From Anadara kagoshimensis (taxonomy: Eukaryota; Mollusca; Bivalvia; Arcoida; Arcidae): 64,000 bases of DNA. The stretch covers positions 41,082,916 through 41,146,915 of the forward strand of contig CM037857.1 in NCBI GenBank assembly GCA_021292105.1, read 5' to 3'. The notes beneath the pieces were generated by a model. The model saw only the letters and a list, made by a program, of their open reading frames with translations. It did not search any database and had not been told where the DNA came from. This document shows positions 36,597 through 48,793 of the stretch, piece by piece. The translations under genes were made by a program, and so were the position numbers. Positions within the stretch are counted from its first letter, which is position 1, and each line of letters opens with the position of its first letter.

Positions 36597-36995
36597 TTAC
36601 CCCAGATTTACCCAAAGCGTTACTTAATATACAAGCAATTAAATTGCCAATGAAAAGAAATTGACAACATTATTGCTTCTTCTTTAGGTAGTGTTGTTAT
36701 AAGTTAATCCTCTTATTTATGAATTTAATGGTCAGATGAATTCAAGTTCAAAATATTTTATTTAAGTGTCATATATAAAAGCTACAATATACATCTAAAA
36801 ATAACTACTACATAATTGCTATATATAAAAGCTTTTACATTCAGCCTAAAAGACTTATAAGACACATCAAACATCACTTATACTATTAAAACATATCATT
36901 AAAAAAAAGAAAATGTTTTACAATCTGTTTAAAAAGTAACTTTTCTATTACTCATATTTAAAATACATTTTGCTAAAAAAGGTTGAATATTTATA

Positions 36996-39900
36996 TTATT
37001 CATTAAAATTTATCTTCCTCACTCAAGTCATTAAAATTTGTATAAAAAGTATTCATTTTACTGCATAACTCATGTCTAAAAACCTCATAAAAATTACAAC
37101 TCATTAAAAAATGTCTTTCATCTTCTAAAACACCTATATTACAAAATTTACAATGTCTTTCTAAAAAAGGCGTAGGAGGCTCTGTATATTCCTCCGTTTC
37201 CACAGCTAATTTTAACGAACCATTTCTAAAATTTGCTAAAACTCTACGGTGGTCTCTAAAATGTACACGTTTGATATGTTCTTAACTTATTACCATTTAA
37301 AAGACTGTGTCATTCCATAATGACTCATACCACTCATTAAAATCTACTTCACATAAAACTTCTTTCACTTGTGCTAATTTATGTTTACTTGAAAAACCGA
37401 GTTTAAAATATCACACAAATTGTACTCATCGATAAAAGCTTTAACTCTTTTTCCCAACTTCTAAAAATATTCCTATTTAAAAAACTATTATGAACCTTTT
37501 TTGAAATATTGTTAAAATCACAATCATTTAAACGACACCAATACCGTAAAACTTCTAACATTTGTTTTGATTTACAAGAGTTCCATCCCATATCCCCTCT
37601 AGTTGCTAAATTGATGCATTTCTATATGTGCCCAAAAAATAACGACAGGCTTTATTTTGAACCACTTGTACTTCACGATATGAGTTTAACCCCCATATAG
37701 CTGAACCATAAAACAATACTGGTTCTACTAACGACTCATATAGTTTTGTATAAACATCATAGTGCATACCTCCACAATTAATGAACTTTGTGTACAAAGC
37801 AGATAATGCTCTACTAGCAGATTTACAAACTTCTCTCACATGAAACTTTAAGTCTAGATGCTCATGAAACCAAAAACCTAGATATTTATACGTAGTTGTA
37901 AAATCAATGTTTATACTACCACATTTAAAAAAAAATCTGAATTCAGTATTGACGTATTTCTGAAGTGAATAACTTTAGTTTTTTCACCATTTATAGATAA
38001 TCTCCATCGTGTACACCAGTTATTAACACAATCAAGCATCATTTGTAAGTTGTTTTCACAAGGTGCAATTAGAGCTATATCGTCAGCATATAATAGAACT
38101 GACACCATATCATTATCAACCTGCACACCACACTCTAAGTTGTTAATTTCTTCTACTAAGTCATTAATAAAAACGGAAAAAAGAGTTGGTGAAATTTTAC
38201 AGCCCTGATTTACACCACTATCAACTGGAAAAAACTCAGTATGATGACTGTTAACACGTACAGTACATTGCATATTAAAATACAGTGACTTAACAGCATG
38301 TAAAAATTTATCTGATACACCAATATTTCTAAGCTTAAACCACAAGCAATCCCTGTTTACACTGTCGAACACTTTTCTAATATCAATAAAACTTACAAAA
38401 GTAGAATACTTAGTCAACTTTCTATTGTTAACAATATTATATAATGAATAAATGTGATCAAGACAACTTCTTTGCTTTCTAAAACCATTTTGTTCATTTG
38501 CTAAAATATCATTACTTTCCAACCATTGAACAAGTCTATAGTTTAAAATATCGGCATATACCTTACATGGGATTGATATAAGTGAAATGCCTTTGTAACT
38601 CAGTGGATCTCTAAGATCCTTGCCATCATTTTTAGGAATAGGAATTATTATACTTTACACCATTCTACTGGGATTTCACCATGTTCAAAACAAAAATTAC
38701 ATATCTGATGTAATAAATTAACACATATTGCATTAATTAAAACCTCGCTGGGATTATTATCTATACCAGCTGATTTCTTGTGCTTAACACACCCAATAGC
38801 ACTGGATACTTCAAGTCTAGTAATAGGTCCATTTAACTGTAAATTATCAACATTAACCTGAGAAAAATCTGAGCTTAACTGGTCATGTATATCATTTAAA
38901 AATGCATCATCAAAATTTCCAGAACCAATATTATTATTATACAAATTACTATAGTCATTTTTCCACTTATCTGAAACAAAGTTTATATCACTACTTACAA
39001 GACCATCCCCTTGAATTATTTCCTCAGGAATTTTGAGATTGGCCCTGTCATTAGATATGCCAGTTTTTCCAATTTCTTCCAGAAATCACGTGAGTTGTTT
39101 TGATTTGCTAGTCTATACAGTTTTTCCTGCTGCTTTAATTGGTGACTTCTCTTCGCTTGTCAAACACACGTTGTTTACTGCAAAATTCCTGTTTAAGTCG
39201 ATTCCTTTCGGACGTTGACCCAGAATGTTTTAACCAATTTTGTTCACTAATACACTTTTGTTTCCAAGACTGCTGAAGTTCCTCGTTCCAGTACTCCTTT
39301 TTCATTGATTTATTTCGTTTAATCTCTTGATCTGTTGCACGTAATTTAAAACATGGAAGTTTATTATCCATTTCTTGTTGAATTAACTCCTTAAACGATT
39401 CGAACGCCGAATTCACATCATTTCTTTCTGATAACTGGTTTTCTATTTTCGATATTGTATTAAGCAATTCCGATACTTGTTCCGGATCCTTTAGAAAATC
39501 TTCTGGAATATTAGACACATTAAACTTTTTAACATTTTCAAACTTATTTTTCACACTTTCACTTTGAACACTATATGCACTATAATTTAATTTAACACAC
39601 AGCTCCAGAACTGAATGATCCGGGCAGGAATTCAAATTTTGGAAGTTTAACTTTTTCTTTATATCCGTGACGAGGTGAAACTTGAAATCCTGAACATCAC
39701 CAAAATCTTCATGTGGAATAATAATATAGTCAACGACTGCTTTCCCTCGATGAGAAACAAACGGAAGTAAAATTTTGTTGTCCTTTTCTGCTGTTAACAA
39801 TACTGAAATTGCTGTCGACTAATAAGTCAATTAATAGTTTTCGTTGTGGTTGTGTATTTCATCTATAATATCTCTTCGCATAATGCTATCGACGCCTTCA

Positions 39901-40392
39901 ATAAAATCCGAATTAAGTCCTATTCGTGAATTAAAATCCCCTGCTATTATGATTTTCCCCTTTCTTTGATATGAATATACTTGTTCCAAAAGCGTTATTA
40001 GAACAGTTCCGGATCGACCTGACTTTTTGTATAGTCCGGTGGAAGATAACAAACACACAGGCAATATGAAATATCACTTCCATCTGTGATATGAAACCAT
40101 ATAATATCCTCCTTTGAGTCATCTAACACTTCCACAGTAAAGTTATTGAATAGGCTCTCTTTAAAAAAGCCCCTATGCCGCCACTTCCTCGTTTAGCATT
40201 TACGTGTACATATTTACGATTGTTCCCAATAAATCTATAACCGTCTAAATTCAAAGTTTCATTTCCTTGACGAAAAGTTTCACAAACACCAAATATATCC
40301 AAGTTAAAACTTTTAATTACTGAATCTCTAAAACGCTTATTGTCATTATCCTTTTTAGAGTAACCACCTACATTCCAACATCCGAGCCTCAA
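36996..40392 (-). pseudogene. CR1-like LINE ORF2: endonuclease and reverse transcriptase (broken)
   Basis: Starts MRLGCWNVGGYSKKDN. The endonuclease shows IFGVCETFR, KRGSGGIGAFLK, IIIAGDFNSRIG and LNSCPDHSVLELCV (catalytic DH). A basic linker leads to RT (37911-38944): EQNGFRKQRSCLDHI, FIDIRKVFDSVNR, VNQGCKISPTLFSVFINDL and the catalytic LLYADDIALIAP, then CTRWRLSINGEKTKVIHF. The C-terminus (37003-37839) has VEPVLFYGSAIWGL and a Cys/His cluster CKFCNIGVLEDERHFLMSC. Frame shifts or stops near 40125, 39830, 39135, 38650, 37915, 37605, 37400 and 37205 make it a fossil. Family members nick DNA and copy their RNA at the nick. Confidence 0.88.
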
Positions 40393-41465
40393 TTCCTATT
40401 CTCTGCGCCCATCTCTGCATTCAAATCTGCTATTGCCCCGCCTACTGTTTTGTTCTCTAACTGACCAACGTTCTCCGCTTGACCGACTTCCTCTACTTGC
40501 AGTGCGGCTGTCACGGTTGATTTCCCTTATTTCGTCAACTTGTTCAACAGGTGATTTTTTAACTAAACGACCATTGTTAATAGAATACTTGTTTTCCTTT
40601 CCTATTTCCTTTAGAATTGTTCGGATATTTGAATCTTTTACACGATCTTCATAAAAAATGTCATTTTCAATGAATACGTTTTCATATTTTCTATATTTAC
40701 GTAGATCGCGTTAAGCAAACATCAGCTTTCTCTTCTGTTCTACACTTTCAATTCCAGCGATAACAACACCTGGACCACGCTTAGCTCTATTCTTTTTCCT
40801 TTCAACGTGTGTAATTTTTACATCACCAATTTTAAGAACATCGCGTATCATGCCTACCACTTTAGATTTAGTTATATTAGGGTCATCTTTTTCCCGTGGG
40901 TCCTCTTCTAGATTCCTTACAACAATGTTCAAGTCTCTCGCTCTCGCTACTGAGCCTAAACTCTTATTGACAGTTTCAGCATATGATTTCACCTCGCTTT
41001 TGATATCACACAGTTCATTTCTCACTTCGACCTTGACCTTCTCCGCACCTGTTTAACTTCCTCGGACACTTTAGTTTTGATCATTTTTGTGAATTTATCA
41101 GTCAGTTTATTTTCAAGATTAACTTCTAATTCATTCATCCGGTCTGTCAATACACAACACATCTCTTTCAATTGTCTGCTAAACTGTGTTGACAAGTCCG
41201 AGATCATTCGCACTATAACGTCATCTGAACCCCCCGGCTGTACGTTTTCATCCAGCTTGATATGCTTTTTGCCACTTATATCAATTAATGTCCCACCTGA
41301 TAAAGGTCTTTTACGAGGGGTGATGGTGGCATTAGTATTTAAAACATTGTTCTCATTACTACACATACCTTGGGTTTGTTTATGTTTTCCAATGGATACC
41401 TGTACAGGTAAATTTGGCGCCTTTACTTTGTCCGTGAAATTATTGTCCGTAAATAGGTCATCCAT
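40385..41465 (-). pseudogene. CR1-like LINE ORF1 (broken)
   Basis: Starts MDDLFTDNNFTDKV. A low-complexity N-terminus is followed by a coiled coil (FSRQLKEMCCVLTDRMNELE, then LENKLTDKFTKMIKTKVSEE) and, after a frame shift near 41025, DLNIVVRNLEEDPREKDDPN and ITHVERKKNRAKRGPGVVIA. These resemble the RNA-binding part of LINE ORF1 proteins. A stop near 40711 and further shifts lead to a serine/arginine-rich end just before ORF2. Confidence 0.7.
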
Positions 41466-41935
41466 TTGCGGTATGTTTGTACTAAAATTCCGTTTTTTTC
41501 AACTGTACTCTCCACCAGAGAACGTTTTGTGACACTTTCCACTCTTGCACAAATGTTTTATGTCCGTTTAAGCAATTAAAAAGCACAATTTATAAAATTA
41601 ATTACACTGCTCTGACAAACACCTCTATATGTCTTGCACGTGCGCACACAACTTTTTGTATTTGTAGACCAGTATGCAGCATCAGTGGAAAATCAAAATC
41701 ACAATCTGAGATGTAGTTTCAAAAATAATTTAGCAAACAAGTTTATAATTTAACTGATAATTCAACTGGTCAATTGACTCTCTGACTAACAATTCATCTG
41801 TCCTTAAATTCAGAAATAAGAGGATTAACTTATAACAACACTACCTAAAGAAGAAGCAATTATGTTGTAAATTTCTATTCATTGGCAATTCAATTGTTTG
41901 TATATTAAGTAACACTTTAGGTAAATCTGGGGTAA

Positions 41936-43370
41936 ATGTGATCAGGCAGAATTACACATTTGAAAACTCTAATAATTTCTCAAATGGTTCATTTACTTAT
42001 ATCCTTGCGCCCACCCCGCTCTTAAATTTTTAACTGAGGTAAACAAGCTATTTTATAATTTCATATGACAATCAAAAATAGAAAAAATTAATAGAAAGAT
42101 ATTTAATAAGAACCATGATGGCGGGGGGGTTGAAATGATAAATATTTACAATTTTTTTATTGCTCTTAAGACATCATGGATAAGAAGACTATTTTAAATG
42201 ATTCAAAATGGAAATATCTGTTTGAGTCTAGAACAACTTCTAGTATCAATGAACTTATTAATTTCGGAAATGAATATACTATTTTGCTGATGGAAAGAAC
42301 TAGTAACCTTTTTTTGGAAAGATGTGTTGTATAGCTAGGGAAGAGTACAAAATAAAGCTAAATTATCATAAAGAAAAATTTAGAATTACATAATAAATGG
42401 TATTATAAGGACATAGTAATAGGGGGAAAACACTTTTTATAAAAATTACTGGAAAGCAGGTATTATGTATATCAATGATATTTTAGACAAAAATGGTAAA
42501 TTTAAAAATTTTGAAGATTTCAAGAAGTCTTTTGGAATAAAAACAATTTTTTGGAATATGCCACATTAATTAAAGCAATAAAGCTATCTTTATTTAGATA
42601 TGGTGGGGATAATATATCTTCCAAGGCATCACAGCCCTTTATAAATTAAAATATGAAAGTCTTGATGAGTTATAAATCAGGTTGTAAACAAATCTATAAT
42701 TTTTTATGCAAATGCAACACTATTCCCACGGCACAGTCTAAATTGACAGAATTTGGATATGATTTTCCAGAAGAACAATGGAAAAAGAACTACATATTAT
42801 CTTTTAAATACTGTCAAGAAACTGCTGTACAATGGTTACAATATAGAATCTTACACAGAATTTTTGGCTACAGATTCATTCCTGTGCAAAATTAAAATTG
42901 TTAATTCAAACTTGTGCATTTTTTGCAATATCCATGATGAAACCATTGGACACTTATTTTTACAATGTAGTTACGTAAACGAAATATGGACAGCTTGCAA
43001 AAAATGCTTGAAATTAAATTTAGAAAAACATTTCGGTTAGATAAGCAAACAATCGTTTTTGGTACAGAATTCGCTGGTAAAGAAAATAAAGCACTGAACT
43101 GGTTAATATTAAATACTAAATGTTTTATCTACAGCAAAAGCCAAATATACATTTACTAAGACACTATATCGAAACCAAATTGGCAGCTGAAAATTGTTTG
43201 CTATTTAAAAACTACAACGAATACTATGAGTATCGGCATATATTGGAAAATATTTTTGAATATAAAACATTATGTTATATTCTTGAATTTTTGTTTACAC
43301 ATTTTACGCATGACATGATTTACTTTGATAACTTAGCCTAGCAAAGGAACACCCTTTCAATATATTTAGT
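41936..43370 (+). pseudogene. L1/Tx1-like LINE: C-terminal part of ORF2
   Basis: Resumes with GRITHLKTLIISQ and HLLISLRP, then GGGVEMINIYNFFIALKTSW (42120-42180), the conserved post-RT region. 42653-43040 gives CQETAVQWLQYRILHRI and the Cys/His motif CIFCNIHDETIGHLFLQC, typical of the LINE C-terminus. 43120-43341 (LLRHYIETKLAAENCLLF) is the end of the protein. Several frame shifts. The 3' end is probably near 43370. Confidence 0.8.
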
Positions 43371-43603
43371 TTTAAATAAATTATCAAAAAAATATAATGA
43401 AAGAAAACTTACGGTACAAAATAGAAATAAAATCAATATCTTTATATATATCATATATATCACAAACACAACATTTTTTATATATCCACGGTATCATAAA
43501 CCGCATGTATTGACCTCTTTAAAGTGTCGCACGGAATATTCATGCGTGTTTTTGAGCGTTGGACATTGATCTAGTGTGTTAGCACTCGCAAGGATGTCGG
43601 GCG

Positions 43604-43639
<36 letters not shown>

Positions 43640-43680
43640 CTCGCTCACTCTCTACAACACACACACACACACACACACAT
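43604..43680. repeat. (TC)n and (AC)n microsatellites
   Basis: A tc run at 43604-43636 and an ac run at 43655-43679, with a second ac run at 43736-43754. Short frames here (RERERER, THTHTH) are by-products. Confidence 0.95.
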
Positions 43681-43759
43681 GTTTTGCACGCACACAAATT
43701 CTTTTTTTTCAATTCAAATTCACACTTTTTTTGCACAAACACACACACACACACGCTAA

Positions 43760-44121
43760 CGAATTGATGTCGAATCGAAAGCTAATCACCTAGTCTCGTT
43801 AATATATCAGCAATTGTTGTCGTATATATATGATCAGCAGCTTTTCGGTCACAAGTTATTCATACATCGGAGTTCGGCAGCTGATCATCAATTCCTTTCG
43901 TTAATGTTAAACTTTAGACAGATCGGTACTGTATATAAATTATGTATTATAATTTATTAATTACTTACGTATTTATTATCTTATATATTTCTGTATTATA
44001 ACAAATTTACTCATGCATATTGTATTTGTATGAAGGATTGTGAATTCTATAGAATAAAAACACATTACAACTTAAAAAAATATAAATAATTGTAAAATGT
44101 AATATATTTTGATTTTTACAG
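43760..44121. other. Upstream or intron region of the galectin-like gene
   Basis: AT-rich. It ends in a pyrimidine-rich acceptor (tttttacag at 44113-44121). I could not identify a first coding exon with an ATG; it may lie here or before the LINE stack. Confidence 0.4.
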
Positions 44122-47100
44122 GGACCTATAGGCTTAGGAGATATTGGTCAACCGGTTGTCGGGCGTAGAATTATATTAGAAGCAACAATCGGAGGTTATG
44201 GGTAACTTTTTATCTGTTAGCAAAAGATTTTTTCACAAAAAATAAATAAAAAAAAAAGCAAAAATTGAATGCATAATGTTCTAATGTCTATATTATAGTC
44301 TATAATTTCAAAAGTTTAGTTTGACAACCGATGCAGGAGAAAATATTTTAAGAGTTTACCTACAGTACATGTACGTTGCAAATGTCAAACTAAGGCACTT
44401 GCTATTTATTGTGTATGTTATCAAAGAATGCCACTATTTCAAAGTATTTTTGTAAATAAGACATTAAAGGATATTTGAAGCACAAAACCATACATGTAAG
44501 TAAAACTTAAATTCATTCATTATAGCTTACAAGTTTATGCAGAAAACGTGCTAAACCTTTCTTTTATTTTCTGCTGTTATTTAGTTTTAAAAAACACATA
44601 CATACATCTAATATATGGAGAAGAATCTGGTGGGCTAGCTAAACAGGAGGTGCTTACCTTTCCGGAGCACCCGGCCTCACTTTCCTGGAGGAAATTCACG
44701 TGTCTAACCTAACTTGTCAGTTCCAAAGTTTTTACCTTGCTTCTGGATTGTGATTCTGACATGGATTAGTATGTTTGTTTTTGATGAATTAAAATAAATC
44801 GGTAATTTTAAGATGCAATCGTACATCTTGTAGAACCTTTTAATGTTTTAATAAAGTAACAATATCAACACAATGTAAATTACAGCTCATATTTTGTAGA
44901 AACGGTATCAACACAAGCTAATGTACAGCTTATATTTTGTAGAAAGACCTCGTAGTTATAAATTAAACACCATGAGATAAATGTGCTATACAAATTTTGA
45001 CATACATTCTAATTACTTAACACTAGTGCTTTTATTAGACTGCCAAAGTTCTTTTTTGTTTAATTTTCAGAAGAATTAATTTTCAAAGTTATACTAACAG
45101 AAAAATATTCAGGGTTAGAAGATCTTGCTCCTGCCCATATGCATCTAAATTGACTTACTAGTTTCTTGACACATTGTACATTTCTATCCTTAACTGATCC
45201 GGAAATTCTACTGATATGAGTCCAAACGTGGTTATCGCTTCAAAAGACAGTAGTCCGAAATCGTCAACAGAACTTTCACAGTCTGTCAAAAAGCACTGGT
45301 ATCAGATCAAAATACCAGAATGAACCACACACTACCTCATTAATACTATAACTGAGGTGCTTCTGAAAAAAATAATGACTGGAAGTTACATGTGTTGATA
45401 CCAAGCAATGTCCCTGATTCTAAGCAATGCCATTGATTCTAAGTAAATCACTTCTAAACGCAATAAGTTTAGTTTTATTTTTATTTGTTCTATTTTTGCA
45501 TTTGGGGTGATGTTTCTTTATGGAAATTAGGGGGTGACGTTTCTCTGTTGAATAAGCTATATATTCACAAAAGAGGTGCACATGAAAAATGCAAGTTTAA
45601 AGTCATGCTTTCAAACAAACTCGCAACAAAAATGCCAAAACGCGATACAAAATCTCCTGACTTGAAAGGAAAACATTTACATCCAAAAGTGAATTTAACT
45701 ACATTGAGTTTCAGGTTTTTAACAAAACAACAAATACAACTATGTAAAAATTATTCCTTTTGTACCGTCTTTAAATGTTCTTCCATTATTGGAATATTCA
45801 TTATGGTCACACCTGGAAAACATTCGAAAAACAATGACCAAATATGACCTTAAATACACTTTATTAAAAATTTTGAAAGAGGCCCAATTGGTGTATAATC
45901 TTGATCAAATTTCCAAAAAGTTCCACTATTTTTCCCAATGTAAAGGAGAACTGAATAACTATGTAGTCATCAAAATATAATTTAGTTAGGTCAGTGGGTT
46001 TTTATTTCATTTTATTGATAGTTTGATGGAAACATTTCTATTTTAAAAAAAGATCAAATCCATATGCACTCAATGAGATAAACAGTAACTCTTTGTGCTT
46101 TTCATTTATATTTAACAGGCGAATGGTATTTTACATCGAAGGCAATTCTGGAAATTCTTCATTTTATCTCACCTATACATATTTGGAAACTTATAAACGT
46201 ATAAGCACCGAAGTACTAGTCAATAGATACTTTCAAGACGAAATAGTGCATTATATTGGACCGGATGGTCCTGCTCTTGGCTCGCTATTCTGTATGCAGT
46301 TTCTCATTACGACAGAAGTATACAAGGTAGGTACTGAAAGTGTTTAAATTTGCTGTAATACGTTGTTTCAGTAGAAAAATAGACAGAAAGAAAACAAATC
46401 GAGACATCCACTAAAAAGTCAAGCAAGGAAGCAATCTACTTATAAATAAATTGTTGACATAAGGATTATATCAGTCCCTACATGTATTTTGCATATCGTG
46501 GCCCTCAAAATATTCAAAATTGCCGTATCACAATAGTGCGAATAAATGTGACCTATCTGCATTTAAAGTTCCCATGGATAAATTAGACGTCCTAAATCAC
46601 TCTGAATGTAGTTGTCATACCATAGTTCCGTGTTCCTTCTATTCCTAATTTCATTACACATGCGGCGGGAGTATCTAGCTTAACAGGAGGTGCTTACCAT
46701 TACGGAGCACCCGGCCACACTTTCGTGATGGAAGTTCACACATTTAACTTATTAGTCAGCTTCGGAGCTTTAACTTTGATTTTGGTTCGACATGGTTTTT
46801 ATGATTGCTGTAATTATTATGTAAAAATTGAAATTTTGCACATTGCGAATTATGTCACATCATGTGAAAACTGTCTAATTATTTCATTGTTCCATTAGAA
46901 ATAGAATTATTTTTTTCATTTCACGAGAATTTCTAAAAATTTTGAGCTAATGCACATAGTTACGTATTTCCACCACAGAATTCTACTATTTTATCCTTAA
47001 ATGTATATCTATCAATTTATATACAGTACTAATTCGAATGATGTGTTACCTCAAAAAGAGAACGAAATAATCCGTTAGTCCTGCTTTTACGGGATCTTCG

Positions 47101-48793
47101 GTTTTCTCCACTATAAAATAAATAATTGTATAAGTGGTTGAGTGTTGCTTGACTGTGACTCTAAATAACATTATTCCACGCCAGTCCTTTAACGACCAAT
47201 CGTTAAACTCTGTGTACAAGTCAATTTAAGATGATCATTTTAGTATATGACAATATATACCACTGCAATGGTATTTCTTTTATATTTCTATACTGTGCCT
47301 TGTTGATTCTAACTTTTACCTGGAACGTTTTGTTTTTCTTCATCTATGCTCATATTGTATATTTTCATGAAAAGTCGTCATCGTTTATAATACACTCGAA
47401 ACACCAACCCCGTCATCGTTTATATTACTACTTATTGAGTTTTAAACACAATCAGCATTGTTTTATATATTTATTTAATTTATGTTTATCAATCAAAAAC
47501 AAACATACTAATGCATGTCCGAATCACAATCCAGAAGCAAAGTAAAAACTGACAAGTCAGGTAAGACACGTTAACTTTTACCAGGGAAGTGAAGCCGGGT
47601 GTTTCGTTAGTGTAAGCACATTCTGTTTAGCTAGCTACATCCGTCAACTGTGTAATCAAAATAGCGTGAAAGGAAAATGTAATTATGAAACGTCAAATAT
47701 ATCAAACGCGGGTTTTAATATTTTCGTTAAAAAAAACATTAAAAAATTAATTTTTGTACGAATGTTATTGTTTCACATTTTATCGACACACTATAGGAAA
47801 TAGAATAGTATTTGCATCCGGTGTGCGTTTTGTGATTAAAATCTAAAAATAATCTGATATTTAATGCCTTCTTAAACAGTTCTAGTAATTTGAAGATTGT
47901 ATCTCGTTATCTGTAAAAGGAAAACAAATTGTTTATCACATCATTTGACAAGACACTAGTGTGAAATTACATCTGCACATACATCAGACTTATTACCTTA
48001 CTTCTTTTCTTAGCTTTCAATATCATATTATACAAGTGTAAATGTTACAGCTAGACATCAGTAATCCTTGAACAAAGAAAGCGATACCATATTTTCAAGG
48101 CATTAAAAATACACCCGGAGGATCAAATTATATTACCCAAATTTAGCTATGAAAATGCTTTGCATTAGTTCTTGTAAACTTTAAGGTTTTAACTATTAGC
48201 AAATTTAAAATAATACAAAAGTATTGCCTACTGAGTTTATGATATTCTCGGGGATACTTTGTTCACCAGCAACTGATGACAGGCGTTGTTCATTGACGTC
48301 AAGAATTTTATACTCATTTGTCAAAATGTATGTTTTTCATGTCAAGCTATTTTTCACTTGTTGTATATACCATGTAATATTTCCACTTGATCGGGTGTTA
48401 TATATACATGTCGACAACACGTTTGTTCATGTCGATAGACATTTTAATACTGAAAACGTCAACCCGAAATGCATACGTCATAACCGTGATTGGGGTTTAT
48501 ATAAAGGTATTAATGGACCTTTAGAGATACATATTATATTCCCTTATAGAGATTTCTCTTAGTCTTGTTGGCCCATAATAAAACATACCTTGTAGCATTA
48601 ACTTCAGTAAAATACATGTTGTGTCAGTTTCTTTATCAAATTGGTTGTTATTTTATTTTATCTTTAGGTAACAATCAACGATGCCTTAATACTGGAAAGA
48701 AATGTTACGGATAACTTCCAAATATACGACAAATTTCGGTGGTATTCGAATAATAACTTTTTTGTGTACGAAGCTACAGTCTTAAAAGTCTAA
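44122..48793 (+). CDS. Galectin-like protein, three exons (5' end missing)
   Basis: Exons 44122-44201, 46119-46326 and 48668-48793 join in phase: 26 codons plus GG, then G opening exon 2, and a phase-0 junction after VYK. Junctions are tttacag/ and /gtaact, tttaacag/ and /gtaggt, and atctttag/. The result is about 136 residues ending in TAA at 48791-48793. The order of strands resembles a galectin carbohydrate-recognition domain: VVGRRIILEATI, RMVFYIEG, TEVLVNRYFQDE, LFCMQFLITTEVYKVTIND (compare F-x-I-x-I..F-x-V-x-V-N-G) and a C-terminal strand. The key sugar-binding H-N-R and W-E-R residues are not seen, so binding would be altered or lost. No signal peptide is visible. Introns 1 and 2 carry Penelope fragments. 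The family call is by pattern only; another beta-sandwich fold is possible. A candidate aataaa is at 49088. Confidence 0.5.
44628..44785 (+). repeat. Penelope-like 3'-end fragment in intron 1
   Basis: Inverse of 62018-62170: gctagctaaacaggaggtgc, ttccggagcacccggcctca, cacgtgtctaacctaacttg, ending ggattagtatgtttg. Orientation is opposite to the main cluster. Confidence 0.75.
46676..46800 (+). repeat. Penelope-like 3'-end fragment in intron 2
   Basis: aacaggaggtgcttacc, acggagcacccggcc, gaagttcacac.tttaactt and gtcagcttcggagcttt match the inverse of 62030-62165. More diverged than the intron 1 copy. Confidence 0.7.
47491..47704 (-). repeat. Penelope-like 3'-end fragment in intron 2
   Basis: Starts aatcaaaaacaaacatacta and follows the 62018-62235 segment through aagccgggtgt, tgtttagctagctacatccg and gtgtaatcaaaat.gcgtgaa to cgtcaaatatatc. 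Same orientation as the cluster at the window end. Confidence 0.78.

Larger units (their letters stand above)
36746..41758 (-). mobile_element. CR1-like LINE, near full length
   Basis: About 5.0 kb on the minus strand with ORF1 (about 40385-41465) and ORF2 (about 36996-40392). The 3' end runs ..ttttgaacttg and is followed by aattcaa, which also occurs just before the 5' end (36739-36745 and 41759-41765), a plausible target-site duplication. An intact 5' boundary is unusual, as most LINE copies are 5'-truncated. Confidence 0.82.
36597..41935. mobile_element. MITE (~325 bp) with ~140-bp inverted repeats, split by a LINE
   Basis: Left arm 36597-36745 and right arm 41766-41935 are inverse copies at roughly 90% identity by eye. 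Both ends read TA|ccccagatttacc, so the element is flanked by TA, typical for Tc1/mariner-type MITEs. Shared inner blocks include cttcttctttaggtagtg and ttgttataagttaatcctc. It sits inside the L1-like LINE, between WGKRKL and GRITHLKT. The CR1-like LINE inserted close to its centre. Confidence 0.8.
29528..43370 (+). mobile_element. L1/Tx1-like LINE in three pieces
   Basis: One ORF2 can be followed on the + strand across 29528-30061, 34687-36596 and 41936-43370, about 3.9 kb in total, which is the usual size of an L1-type ORF2. The order is endonuclease, reverse transcriptase, then a Cys-rich C-terminus. The gaps are filled by a Ty3/gypsy element and by a MITE that contains a second LINE. Continuity is clear at the second junction: the RT palm/thumb text stops at WGKRKL on the left and resumes as GRITHLKTLIISQ on the right. 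No ORF1 is visible just upstream of 29528. Confidence 0.85.

Noticed and set aside
36597-41935. A LINE that itself owns terminal inverted repeats
   Set aside because: The LINE is bounded by its own aattcaa duplication inside the arms, and the arms carry TA-flanked MITE ends, so two elements explain it better.
43494-43767. Open frames with RERERER or THTHTH runs on both strands
   Set aside because: They are translations of (TC)n and (AC)n microsatellites.
45190-45250. Hammerhead-like string ctactgatatgagtccaaacg
   Set aside because: The core spacing is wrong and no GAAA with a closing stem follows.
47231-48562. Open frames of 104 and 112 codons on the + strand
   Set aside because: They lie within intron 2 of the galectin-like gene, overlap Penelope sequence or plain AT-rich DNA, and show no domain.
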